From positions 806,001 to 870,000 of the forward strand of contig NC_134024.1 in NCBI RefSeq assembly GCF_040712315.1: a DNA stretch of 64,000 bases. Direction: 5' to 3'. A program made the position numbers and the translations under genes. The DNA comes from Castanea sativa (lineage: Eukaryota; Streptophyta; Magnoliopsida; Fagales; Fagaceae). The notes beneath the pieces are model-generated. The model was not told where the DNA came from, made no database searches, and was given only the letters and a program-made list of their open reading frames with translations. Positions 23,876 to 35,209 of this stretch are shown piece by piece (position 1 is the first letter of the stretch; every line of letters begins with the position of its first letter).

Positions 23876-23883
23876 TTTACAAC

Positions 23884-26800
23884 AGAAAATAAGGGATTTA
23901 AATTTTAAATTCTAAATGTCATAGACGCATTAACAGATATCAACCAATTGATAAGACTAAGTAATGTTCTAGTTTAAATATACATAAAACATACAATAAG
24001 TTAATATCTTCTTTTTACTATGAGGTCATTCATAGCCTTAAACTAGACTTAGTAATAAACTTTTTATAAAGAATAACATCTTTATAAAAAGTTAGCATCT
24101 TTCCTTGATACGAGGGTCATCGATATGGCCTAAAATGAAAGATAGTCTCTTGGCACAAAGTCATTTTCACTTTTAAAATGAATAGGCCTTTCATCTCAAA
24201 AGTCACCTTTTTAAAGCTGTTTTATATAGTACACAAAATGCCTAGTGTAGCAAAAAGTTTCCCTCTTTAATTCTTATAATTAGTCCTACTACGGGAAGTT
24301 CATCCCAGGCCATGCGTGTTAAAGAACTATGAATAAATAGATGCATGCTTTTTGGGAATATATTATAGGCTTACGTTAACGAGTGTCATTAGGATAATTA
24401 TTAATGAATCATTTTAGTAAAATTTTAGCACAATTTTTATATGAATTAAAAGAAGTTGTCAAACCATTAATTTTATTTTCTTTTCTCATCAAAACTTCCC
24501 TAAAATGATTTCTTAGCGAATGCCCTTAGAGTATCTATTAACATTTTCCTATATTATATACTTTCAAATTAATGATAAAGAGGGGCATTGACTTATTAAT
24601 TATTATTAGCCCAATAAACAAAACAAGTACTACCGGGGACGAAATGTTTGCTAGTCCCATACGCATTAGAGTCAGGCAATGGCCATGCCTTAAGTAGTTA
24701 TGTTGCCTTTACCTAATGCTGAAAACATTATCCATTGATTCCAATCCCAAACCACAGTGAGAGAACATATGGCATGTTTAGTGTTCAAGACAGATATGCT
24801 AGACTTAGAATTCATTATTAACATAAAGGATAAGCTTATATTTAACATGGGTTGTGTTTACGGCTGTTAACCACAATCTTTTGCAGTTTTTTATAGCATT
24901 AATCTACTTTTTGTATCTTTTTATTCTTTTTGACAATTTTTTAATAATTTTTTTTATCCTTTTTGGAACCTTTATAATAATTTTTTGTCCTTTTTATTAA
25001 CACAACCTATTAAGGGAAATCTTAATAACATTTCCCATTTAACAAAAAGCATGATCCGAACTGTCCATAGCCTTGAGTGTTGGCAATATGTGTAGGCACA
25101 AACAAAATGAGGACAAAATTCATAACTTCTTGTTATGGTAGATTGTTCTCTGTCCTTTTTAGCCAAACCATAGCCTCATGATGCTTGTGGAAGAAACAGA
25201 ATAGCCCATAACTCAGCATAATTTTTGGTAGTTGTACCAATGTACATAAAAATAAAACCATGTAACCAATGACCTTGAGAGTCACATATTCCATAAAAAT
25301 AAATAAAAATAAATAAATAAAAATTAAGAAGAAAAGAAGAAGAAGAAGAGAGGTTACGATATTTGTAGGGGTTGTATTGATTGTTGATAGTGAAGAAGTT
25401 AGAAGGCAAAGGAATTGGAAACATATTTCAAAGGTGTTTAAGAAGTATTGAGCTTTAACTAGTTGAGCCCAGGCTAAGTTCATGAGGAGAGATTTGTTAT
25501 TATGACTAACCAAACAAAATAGAAAGCCCAACAATAAAAATTAGTAATTTGCTTATCTAAAATCTCTGACAAAGACAATTAAGTGTGAGTAGTGGAATTG
25601 GGCCGTGAGACAATAGGGAGTGAAGATAATTTTTGTTTTTAATGATTTATTGTTGTATTGAATTCTTAATAGAGTAATGCAAAAAATACAATAAAAATTC
25701 TTTTGAATGAATTACAAAGACCAATAATTTGTCAGTTATTCTCAAAAGAAAAAAAAAATTGTCAAAATTGAGTTTTTTTTTATTTATAATAAGAGTCAAA
25801 ATTGAGTTGAATTCTAAAATAAAATAATTGAAAAGAGTAAAGATAAAAACTAATAAATAATAAATTAAAGTAATTTAAGCAATAATTATTAAAATTCACT
25901 TAACAACAATAACTAATCTTAACAATAATATAACTTTATTATACATATTGTGAGAGATAGGTGATGATTTCCAAGATTTAATCTCAGCAATAATAATTAA
26001 TATCTTCTTTATATTAAGAATCTATTATACAACACATAGTCCGAAATGCAATTGAAACACTGAAAATCATTATGATAAAATGCTTCAAACCAACCAGATG
26101 TTGGACAATAGGCTATCACTATGGCGATCTGATAAGTCCATACTTCTAGTTGAAAGGCTATATAAGGCAAAAAGGATTGAAGAAACGAAAGAGAGAAATA
26201 ATAATTTTAGCACAATGCAAGCTGGCAAGTGGCAACATGAGTGGTCCTCTCTTGGTAGTTGAAAGTTGAAACTTCAAATTTATGGCTCTGATCTGTTGCT
26301 TCTTATTTACTTTCTCTTTTTTTGGTCGGCACGGGTTTGGCTTTTGTGTCCTTGTTTTTCTGTACAGATGTACATCTTGAATTTTCTTTTTTCTTTTTCC
26401 TTGTGTTGATTTGGAGTTGTGATTGTAAATGTGTTAATATATTGGAATAATGCATTATGATTTGGCCTGAATCGAACTCTTTAAATCGTGAAATAGTACA
26501 GAGTAATTAATTTTATGAGTCATAGCATATCTTTAGTTAATACCATATTTCTAATATTAGAGTGAGTTAGGAGTTGCAGTTTGGTCACTTCGATCTGTGT
26601 CTATTGGTGTTTAGGAAGAAGGCGACTTCTTGACAACTTGTTAAAGTGATCAACTGTGAGTAATGGACAATACTTTCGCATGGACCCATTACTCATAGTC
26701 AATCGTTGCAACAAATTGGGGCAAAAACTATGCTCCTAGACTTTCTCATTTTCGCTACTTGTGTTTGCAGTCACTCTTAAATCAACTAGCTTGCGTAATA

Positions 26801-27204
26801 ATTAATATAAGGAACACAAAATTGTCATCATAACTGTGATTCGGAGCTATGGCACCACTGAGAATCTCAAGAGGGGGCAATAATCACTATAAAGAACACA
26901 AATCGTCAGCATTTTGTTTCCAATGGTTGAAGATTGTTTCCACTTACATGCTTGTTAGTTTGAAACCTTGTCATTGGAATTAACATATCGATTAATTATA
27001 TGGAATGCATATTTGTTACAAATACAATTACATTAATGGTAACATTGCATCAAAGGTGAGTCTTTCAAAAATACATTAGTGCTATGCTAAAACCTAGTTG
27101 CTAATATAGTTCTGCAAAAATAATTTGGCCCAGAACATTTGGGGAGAAACCATTCCCACTTCAAAGTCAAGTGAGAAAACCCAAGCTATAAAGATTAGTT
27201 GAAC
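23884..27204. other. AT-rich intergenic DNA
   Basis: No gene is supported. Short open frames (for example 25133-25534 on the minus strand and 26080-26262 on the plus strand) show no recognisable motif, have low-complexity parts and look like chance. Around 24380-24530 AACGAGTGTCATTAGG and the reverse complement AAGGGCATTCGCTAAG might be the ends of a small MITE, but the match is weak. The last ~100 bp before 27205 is probably the 3' UTR of the lectin-kinase gene. Confidence 0.5.
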
Positions 27205-30200
27205 TCATTTTACAATAGGTGGTTGGGCCAACTGTTGTAGCTGATGAACAACATGAGACATTCTCGGGCGCATAGATGGCACATGTTGTGTACAAGCATA
27301 AACGAGGTCCACAACCTTCTGAATGACACCAGCTTCTGGAATATCAGATGAAGAAGAAGTTATATGAGGATCCAAGAGATCTGGGTATCGATGAGCCTGA
27401 ACCAGAGGTGTAGCCCACTCAAATATACTCTGCCAACCTACTGAATCAACTGCCTGAGCAGGCCTACGCCCTGTCACAATTTCAAGCAGCAGCACACCAA
27501 AGCTATAAACATCACTCTTTGTTGTAAGCTCATTTCTGTACACAAATTCTGGGGCAAGGTATCCATATGTGCCTCCAGCCATAACAGTACGCTCATGCAT
27601 TACTTCATATGGTACAAACTTTGAAAGGCCAACCCCCATCAAATGTGCCCCAAACTCTTCATCAAGCAGTACATTACTGGCTCGTATATCTCGATGCACA
27701 ACATGGGGCTTCACCTTGTCATGCAGGAACCTATTTTGAAATATAAGAAAGTCAGATTCTTAAAAACACATGAAGTCTGCATCAACTATACCACACCACA
27801 GTAAGAGAAAATTAAGAAGTTGGAATTGGATGTCAACAAATACATGGGATAGATTTTCAAAACAAGGATTTCTAACATAATATAAAAGAGGGGGGGGGGG
27901 GGGGGGGGAGCATTGTTGTTGGTGTTACTTTGATTGTCAGTATACTTTTCACACTAAATTATTGCTATATGGCAGACATTACACCATTGGAAACCATTGA
28001 TAAGATGTCGGTAGCATTTATCAGTATGGCCAAGTTTGACGAGGAAATATATGGTATTGATTTTTCTTAGGTACTACCAGAAACAATCATAGAGCATGCA
28101 TCAAATACAAAATGCATCATTTTGAATTAGCAAATAAAAGTCAAGATGTGACATAATGCTGTCAGATTACCTAAAATATATGGTCAAAATTTGGTAGTTA
28201 CCTAACATGTTTAATCTAATATTACAAAGGTATCAAATGTAATTTTTCACAAGAATATCATACCCATAGGATTAGAGCAACAATAAAGTATCATCACCCA
28301 TCAATTTTTACCACTGGAAAAAAAAAAAAGTCTTTACTAAATGTAATCTAGCACCCAGGGAATAGAAAAAAGGGGAGGGGGGGGGGGGGGGCACTTGCAT
28401 CAGCAGGTCTAGCTTTAACATAAAGATACCAAACCCAAAAAAAAAAAAATTTGAAGAATATATACGTACGCAATTCCTTGAGCAAGGGTTGTGGCAATTT
28501 TCATTCTCATAGCCCAATCTAAGCTCCGACCTCCCCTTGGTATGTGGTGTAGCCATCTATCTAAGGGCCCATTAACTATGAACTCATAAACTATGTACCG
28601 GTCACCATGATCATAGCAGCATCCTTTCACAGCCACCAAATTTGGATGGTGAAGCCTTGCAACCCTTCCAATTTCAGAATAGAACTCCTTTTTCCTCTGA
28701 AAGCTAGACCTCTTCAACCTTTTAACTGCCACCCTTGAACCTTCAGGTAGAAGGCCACTATACGTGCCACCTGTCTTGGCATCTCCAAGCAGACGATTTC
28801 CTTCACTGAAGTTCTTTGTAATTGACTTCAGTTCCTCTTTGGTGAAGACTTTCCATGAAGGAGGGACTAATGCAGATGCTGCTGGATTAGATAGTTTCCG
28901 AGACCGTCTACGCTTCTTGCTCCGCTTGCATGCAAGAAGCCAAACTACTACAGCTAATGTGGTGCAGAGGATCAACCCACTAACAACTGCAAGGATGATA
29001 AGATATTCCTTGTGGCAGTGCATGTGAGAGCATATGTCCCCTGGAAGATATGGATAAGAAGGTCATCTTAACATGGTTAACATATATGCAAAAAAACTGA
29101 AAAAACATAATATCACCATGTTCCATTGACTTGAGAGAGAAAATTTAAAGATAGGACCCTCCTCATAGGAGGAAAGAAGAAAAGAAGGGTGAGGGAGAGA
29201 ACTTAGGAAGATATGCATAGTAGAATGAGGGATTGAGGTGAATAGCAAATTGCCATGATATATAAGTACATACCTATATCAAGCATGCATATAAAAGCAT
29301 GAGACTTGTTGCATCTCTCAATAGTGAATGAAGTTGATCCTTTAGTCACCAATGTACATAAATCAAATGAATTATTGGCAGGACAGGGTGAACTGGTGCA
29401 ATTGAATTGAAAATTTGTTCCAGAACGGATGGACTCATTCCAATATGAAGTATTATCGGACCACTTCCAACCGAAGCCAGTAGTTGAGTTAACAACTCTT
29501 CCTCCAACCCAACAGCTATTGACAACATCATTACATAGTCTATGAGCAAAGTCTAACTCTTGAAATGATGTTAATGCTGCCAAATGCCCACCATTACGCT
29601 TGCATTCGTTCTCAGATTCCTTCCATGACTGGGGACTTCCCATATAACTAAAGCATTTACTCTTATTTGGTCCAATAACCCAACCAGTAGGACAGGGTGC
29701 TGTCCACAGGAAAAAATGAAGCACTTCAATATAATACTAGAGCAAAATTAAGAGAAACCAAGAAATCAACCCAAACACATGACATCAAAACAAATATCCA
29801 CATGTGACATTAATCTGAATACCATTTATTAGGGAATCTGATAAATACTGTTTGCCAAAAAATAAAATAAGGATTGCATGTTGTCACTGTTGAAGATGTA
29901 TGCTGAAGAAAACAGATAAGCACAGCACATGAGGATACGACAACATCTACAACACCTTTTCCTCTCTCAGTCCAGCTTATTTTCTGTCAAGTGACCTCGA
30001 TAATGAATCTTTCAGAGTTATACAAAAATATGGTAGTTTTTCCATAAAAGACGTAATCACAATTGCTCTTTTCATGCTCTGCTTACCTCTGCTCATTTTA
30101 AATAAGTGTTCTATTCTCTCAAAATAGCATTGCTTTATGCCATCTAAAATTTTTCTTGCATGAAGTAGTACTCAGTGATCCATATTCAAGGTGAGATAAA

Positions 30201-31693
30201 ATTGAATGTCTCTTACCATATAAATAAGTAATTTTCAGACACAGCTCAAAGCCTCATACAGAAACAACTCTATCAAAGACAACATGTTTCTCATCAGTTA
30301 AAGCAACAAAACATCATCTGCTAGTCACATAAAAGTCCGGTGGACAGTTCAGTTAGAAAGGAATGTGGAAAATCATTAAAAGCGCCTAAAAATGGAAGGG
30401 GCCACGTGGGCTACTATAAATAATTTGGCGACATTCAGAGATTTCGTTTCTTAGTTACTTGCATTCAAAGTTCCTACGATTGAGTCATTACATCAATGAG
30501 CTCTAGCTCAACTAGCACTTCCTAGGTGGAGGTGAGGTCGTGGGGTTCAAGACTTATCGAGTGTGTGCATAACTTACCAATAAAAGAGAAAAAGAAAAGA
30601 AAAGAAAAACACCTTAGTCTTAATTCCCATAAGAGTTTGTGGAGCAATGCACATTCTAAAATCCTCACATGTAAATGTATTCTACGTTTTAGTCCTCTGT
30701 TGAGCAATTCCATTTAAAAGCTTAACTGATTTGAATACAGGAAAGATATACATAATGCGTTTCTTTATTCTTTATATTAAAAAAATTACTTAAATTTGAA
30801 CAAGGAGATCAAAGAGATGTCTCCTCTAACAACGCAATTACGAAATGCAAAACACATACTCTACTTCTACTTATTTTGTATTTACGGCGGTGTTTGGCAA
30901 ACAACAGAGCTCGTTCAATTCTGATATAAAGTTATTACCAATTAAAGTGTTTGGCATACTAAAGTTATAACCAATTTTGGTGGTAATACGCATGTGAAAA
31001 CGCTAAAATTTATTAGGGACTAAAAATGATAACTTTTAAGTTTATTATGTACTCAAAAACAATCACACTTAAGTTTGTTAACTAAAAGTGATCACCTTAA
31101 ATTTCATGTACTAAAGGGTCCATTTGGTTAGGCGTTTTGGGAGAATAAAAGAGCGTTTTTAAAACCCAAAACTGCTCGAATTTTTTTTACAAATGCTCAT
31201 TTTAAACTCAAAACAAATTTTTCCAATAGTTTATACAAATGCACTCAAAATCACTTATGTACTAAAGCTTAAGGTCCAATAGTGTTTCTTTTTTTTCTTT
31301 TTCTTTTTTTGCTAAGCATCATTCCATTTTTAAAACTATTCACTACACATTTTCATCAAAATTAAACAAAAATAAAAGTAATAACAAACATTTTCTTTAA
31401 AAAAAAAAAAAAATTGAGTACAAGCATCAAAGTCACACATACACACACTTGTACCAGCTTCACTCCCTGGATCAACCGAATCCCCACGACCCGACCCGTT
31501 AAATGCCTGAAAATTTAAGCAATCGAAGATTTTAGCTCAGCTCAATTAAATTTAAAACAATGTAAAAAAAAATATATATATAAAAAATAAAAAAAATATA
31601 AAAACCAATTATTTCTTATACCGTAACTGAAGCTTGTACGTGAAGCACAGCACAACAAATCAGAGCCAAAACGACAAACAAATTTGGAACCAT
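27205..31693 (-). CDS. C-type lectin receptor-like kinase (CTL-RLK), five exons
   Basis: Exons in transcript order are 31693-31622, 31506-31455, 29699-29274, 29040-28470 and 27730-27205. Phases agree and the sum is 1647 nt, giving 548 aa. Exon 1 is a signal peptide ('MVPNLFVVLALICCAVLHVQ'). Exon 3 is a C-type lectin domain ('CPTGWVIGPNKSKCFSY', 'WKESENECKRNGGHLA', 'WVGGR', 'FGWKWSDNTSYW', 'CNKSHAFICML'). Exon 4 gives a membrane helix ('YLIILAVVSGLILCTTLAVV'), a basic stop-transfer and the kinase N-lobe with VAVK. Exon 5 has HRDIRASN, 'GTYGYLAPE' and 'KSDVYSFGVLLLEI'. The DFG position reads GVG, so the metal-binding Asp is absent. Flowering plants usually carry one such gene (Arabidopsis At1g52310 type) of about this length; its ligand is unknown to me. 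Exons 1-2 were found by splice-site reading and are slightly less certain. Confidence 0.9.
29700..31454 (-). other. Large intron 2 of the CTL-RLK gene
   Basis: The 1.75-kb intron runs between the donor GTACAAG (31454-31448) and the acceptor TGGACAG ending at 29700. It contains a tRNA-derived SINE-like piece near 30499-30590. Around 31111-31290 is AT-rich sequence beginning GGGTCCATTTGGTTAGGCG, possibly one end of a MITE. No coding exon is seen. Confidence 0.6.
30499..30600 (+). mobile_element. tRNA-derived SINE fragment
   Basis: TAGCTCAACTAGCAC resembles a pol III A box, and GGGGTTCAAGACTTATCG, about 30 bp downstream, resembles a B box. These are the spacing and motifs of plant tRNA-derived SINEs. 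It is short and tailed by an A/G-rich stretch at 30585-30610. Confidence 0.5.
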
Positions 31694-31903
31694 TTCGCAC
31701 AGCCCTAAAAAATAGGGAAATCGTTGTAACTATTTTTACTGTTAGTTACCCAAACAAGAACTGAAATGAAAGGTTAAAAAAATTTTTGAAAGTAAAATTT
31801 ACAATTTACTCACCAGAGTTTAAAAAAAGCTCAGCACATTATGAGTAAGATTTTGCTTTCATTTTTTTTTTTGGAAGCTATAAAGAAAAAGAGAGATGGA
31901 ATT

Positions 31904-31904
<1 letters not shown>

Positions 31905-31934
<30 letters not shown>
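31905..31934. repeat. (AG)n microsatellite upstream of the CTL-RLK gene
   Basis: About 15 AG repeats lie 210-240 bp upstream of the CTL-RLK start codon at 31693. They probably fall in the 5' UTR or core promoter, where GA/CT tracts are common in plants. Confidence 0.85.
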
Positions 31935-31940
<6 letters not shown>

Positions 31941-33064
31941 GTTCTTCGTTTGGAGACTTCAATATTTGTCAGTAAACGCAGTTTGTGAAACCATTGGTGG
32001 ACGTGGACCTGTTTGAGTCGGTGGGGGTAGGTTAGTCAATGGGCCTGACTTTCTGAGACCTGGTTAGGTTGGAAAACTGGGCTGGGCGGCTGGGCCTGCT
32101 TTTATTTTCAAGAAATACTTTTTTTTTTCTTATAAGAAACAAAAAACTTTTTTTTTTTTGATGAATTTTTGAATATTTTCAGATCTTCATGGCTTAACTT
32201 AAACCTCAAAAAGTGAAGGTATTAGTTTATGTATGTATATTTTCTGGGGGGGAAATAATAAAACTTTTACTAAAATTTAAGAACAAAATATATATTTAAA
32301 TTATTATAATTACGTCAGTTAATTGTGCTAAAAATGTTATGTTCATCGTATTTTCACAACGTATTTAAAGTGACAGGTTGTTATTATCTGTTATGGATGC
32401 TCGAAAAAATAATTTAAGTTGTGTATTTAAATTAGAATCAATAACACTTACCACCTATAATACTCCATGCTTAGAAGATAAATTGCATTTGATTTTTTTT
32501 TGCATTTGATGTTTAATCATCACATATGTTTAGCATTTGCATACACATAGGTGGTAAGTTGATTAGTACCTACAATTTAATTACGCTAGAGGTTTAATTA
32601 ATCCAAATTAAAGACAATCACAACCGCTGAACTTTTGTTTCCTGATCTACCAAGTTATAGAATTAATCTTGCTACATAGTTTATACACTCCTTTAGCGGA
32701 CCTATAGGAGGTTATATAATAAAGTCAAACTGAAGAATAGGGTGGCTGAAATAAAGTCATGATAAAATGGTACGAGGAAAAAAGAAAAAAGGCTGAAACT
32801 AGATTGGCAAATTCCAAAATAATGTACTTAATGAAACAAGATCAAAGATTCAAATGAATGAATGATACCCTTGAAATTAAAAACATGTACAATAATAACT
32901 TTCATGGAAAAAAAAACTTTCATACATGACTAATACATTACAATTAGCAAGCCTTCAAATATGTCATGATTTAAAATCAAATACGAAGGGAAAAAACTGA
33001 TTTGCAATGAAACTGAAATCAACCCAATACTTTTGACATTGACTAAAAACAGAGCTATGCAATC
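31935..33064. other. Intergenic DNA between divergently placed parts of two minus-strand genes
   Basis: This holds the CTL-RLK promoter side (31935 to about 32150) and then AT-rich spacer to the RING-H2 3' end. A GTGCTAAAAATGTTATGTTC...-type AT-rich segment (32320-32470) resembles dispersed repeats at 17030-17200 and 48660-48870. No gene is supported. Confidence 0.5.
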
Positions 33065-34004
33065 CTATCTTCTAGGTGCGGAGTATTCTCTTGGCAACTG
33101 AAATCTACACAGAGGGCAGACATGGCTTTTGTTGAGCCAACTAAGAATGCAAGTTCTGTGAAACGTGTGAGAGCAAGGCATGCGTGTAACATGAGACCCC
33201 AATGTAAAATTCTCCAAACAAACAGGACATGGGCCTCTCTCTCCATCGCCAACAATCACATCCTCAAGCTTCTTGATTGAAGACTCAGTAGCTCGCACTA
33301 CAGGCTTGAACAACCTCTCTGCTTGTTCCCTTGACGCCATTAATGCCCGCTCTAAAAACGGCTCTTCCACCTCCTCCTCCCAACACCAACGTGGAAGTTT
33401 GGCCACTCATAGCCTCCATGCTTAGCATGTTTTCAATCGCATCCAAATTCCTTTGTTCTCGTTCTCTCTCTTTTCTGGCTTTCTCCAACTTTTCAAATTC
33501 ACTGTGAGGCAAAGTTATTTCCTTCTTAATCGACAACCTTATTCCCTTCATTATTTTGGTGTCAGTATTGTTCATAACTTCACTCGCTATAGGGCGAGCA
33601 AAATCCATTATGTGCTTGATCAAATCATCAACATCCTCCAACACCGTCCAAGGTTGTTGTTGTTGTTGTTGTTGTTGTTGTTGCATTCCTTGTCTCCAGT
33701 GATACCTTTGCGACTCGATGTTCATGTCAGAAATCAGCTTTGATACCATATTCAACGACGATGAGGAGATTAAGAACTCGCATGGGAAACTGAATACAGT
33801 ATCTGCTTTAGGATCATCCCTGATTTGCCTGGATGACAGTGTTGCATTGGATGAATAGTTTGTGATGACTCTGTACACGATGTAGATGTTGGGTTCATTG
33901 AATTTGTCCTTCGAGAGAGGAGCAATGGATGCATTGATATAGACATCGTAATCTTGATTGGAAGAAGAAGAAGAAGAAGAAGAAGGTATGGTTATGGTAG
34001 CCAT
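33065..34004 (-). pseudogene. RING-H2 E3 ligase gene split by a frameshift
   Basis: The N-terminal frame (34004-33285) starts 'MATITIPSSSS', carries a ten-glutamine run (CAA repeats at about 33653-33684) and a charged helix ('KLEKARKEREREQRNLDAIE'). The RING frame (33406-33065) carries C-x2-C-x14-C-x-H-x2-H-x2-C-x10-C-x2-C with all eight zinc ligands ('CPVCLENF', 'CSHTFHRTC', 'CPLC'). The two frames overlap at 33285-33406, and the shift most likely falls in the GGAGGAGGAGGTGGAAG tract (about 33360-33385), which is prone to slippage. No plausible intron bridges them. It could be a recent pseudogene, an assembly error, or two tolerated alleles. If joined it would be a soluble ~300-aa ubiquitin ligase. 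Confidence 0.75.
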
Positions 34005-35097
34005 GTTGAAACCAAGAAATCAGAAAGCGATCGATAGTTAAAGACTAATGGAGTGGTAAAGTAACAAAGCAAGTCGTCTTTTTATACACAATGATTTCAA
34101 TTCCTTCCCGGAATCGGTTTCCGATATAGTATAGTAATAGTATGATATAATAGAATATATTATACTATTTTATTAGAATAATATAATATAATAGAATATA
34201 TGTATTGCAAAAAGGTTTTAAAGACTTTGGTACAGGATTATTTAAGTATTATTTAAGTGCGGTTTTTAGATTTTTTTTTAAAAATTATCTCATGTGACTT
34301 TTAAAAGGATCTGTCAGGTGTCTTTTTTCTTAGGGATGAAAATGTATTTTTTAAGTTTTTATTCTTAAAAATATTATTGTAGAATAAACTAAATAATAAT
34401 AATAATAATAATAAAAGACATATCACCTAGCCAAAAAAAAAAAATATATATATATATATATATTATTCTGGACCTTCTGGCTTATGGACTGGTACAAATT
34501 GGCCCTGAACATGAATCAAAAATTTTAATATAGGTCTTATTTCATAACATCAAAGACCTTAATCCAACAAACTTAGTCCAAAATATTTATACAAGTCAAA
34601 TTTAAAGTCCAAACATGATACACATGGGCAAGGTCTTAGTTATTGATTCACTGAGGAGTTAGTCGATTAAAAGAGCCCTTGCTCTAATTCCTAATTGAAA
34701 GGGCGGCCAAGTAATGCAACCATTATTAAGGGCTTTTATCCAAAATATCCACAGAGAAATTTTGCACAAAATACTTTCCTTCTTTCTTTCTTCTCTTTTT
34801 TATTTTTTTTATTTTTTTTTTAATTTATAATTCGATAGTTACAAATATGGTTGCAATCTTTAAACTTTAGATGTGTTTATTAAAAATATTAAGAGGTGTC
34901 AACCATGAGCTAAAAATTTATTGAATTGCATAGAGTACGTAAGAACTTATTTTAAATAGAATTTACTAGGATTCAGTATTCACACGTAGAAAACTTATAT
35001 CCAACATCCTCCATGGTAAAAACAATTTCACCATCATTTTGAGTTCAAAATTTTCCAAAGACTAGTGTTAACATAGATCAAATAAAAAAGGCAAGAA
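34005..35097. other. AT-rich spacer with simple repeats
   Basis: It contains a TATAATAGAATAT-type tandem stretch (34125-34200), (AAT)n near 34395-34415 and (AT)n near 34443-34463. The first ~100 bp are the promoter side of the RING-H2 gene. No gene is supported. Confidence 0.6.
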
Positions 35098-35209
35098 CGA
35101 AAATTACATCAAACTGCCATTACATAATTCCAACTTCCACATTTTTTTTCCCTATAGAAAAAATTTATTCGATTTTCCAAGTCTAGTGACATTTCCATAA
35201 ACATCTCAA

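Noticed and set aside
25133..25534. 133-codon minus-strand open frame with hydrophobic stretches
   Set aside because: Low-complexity, Leu/Phe/Ile-rich from AT-rich DNA (AAATAAATAAATAAA); no homologous motif or splice context.
30526..30717. Small open frames on both strands in the CTL-RLK intron
   Set aside because: They overlap the SINE-like fragment and have no recognisable domain.
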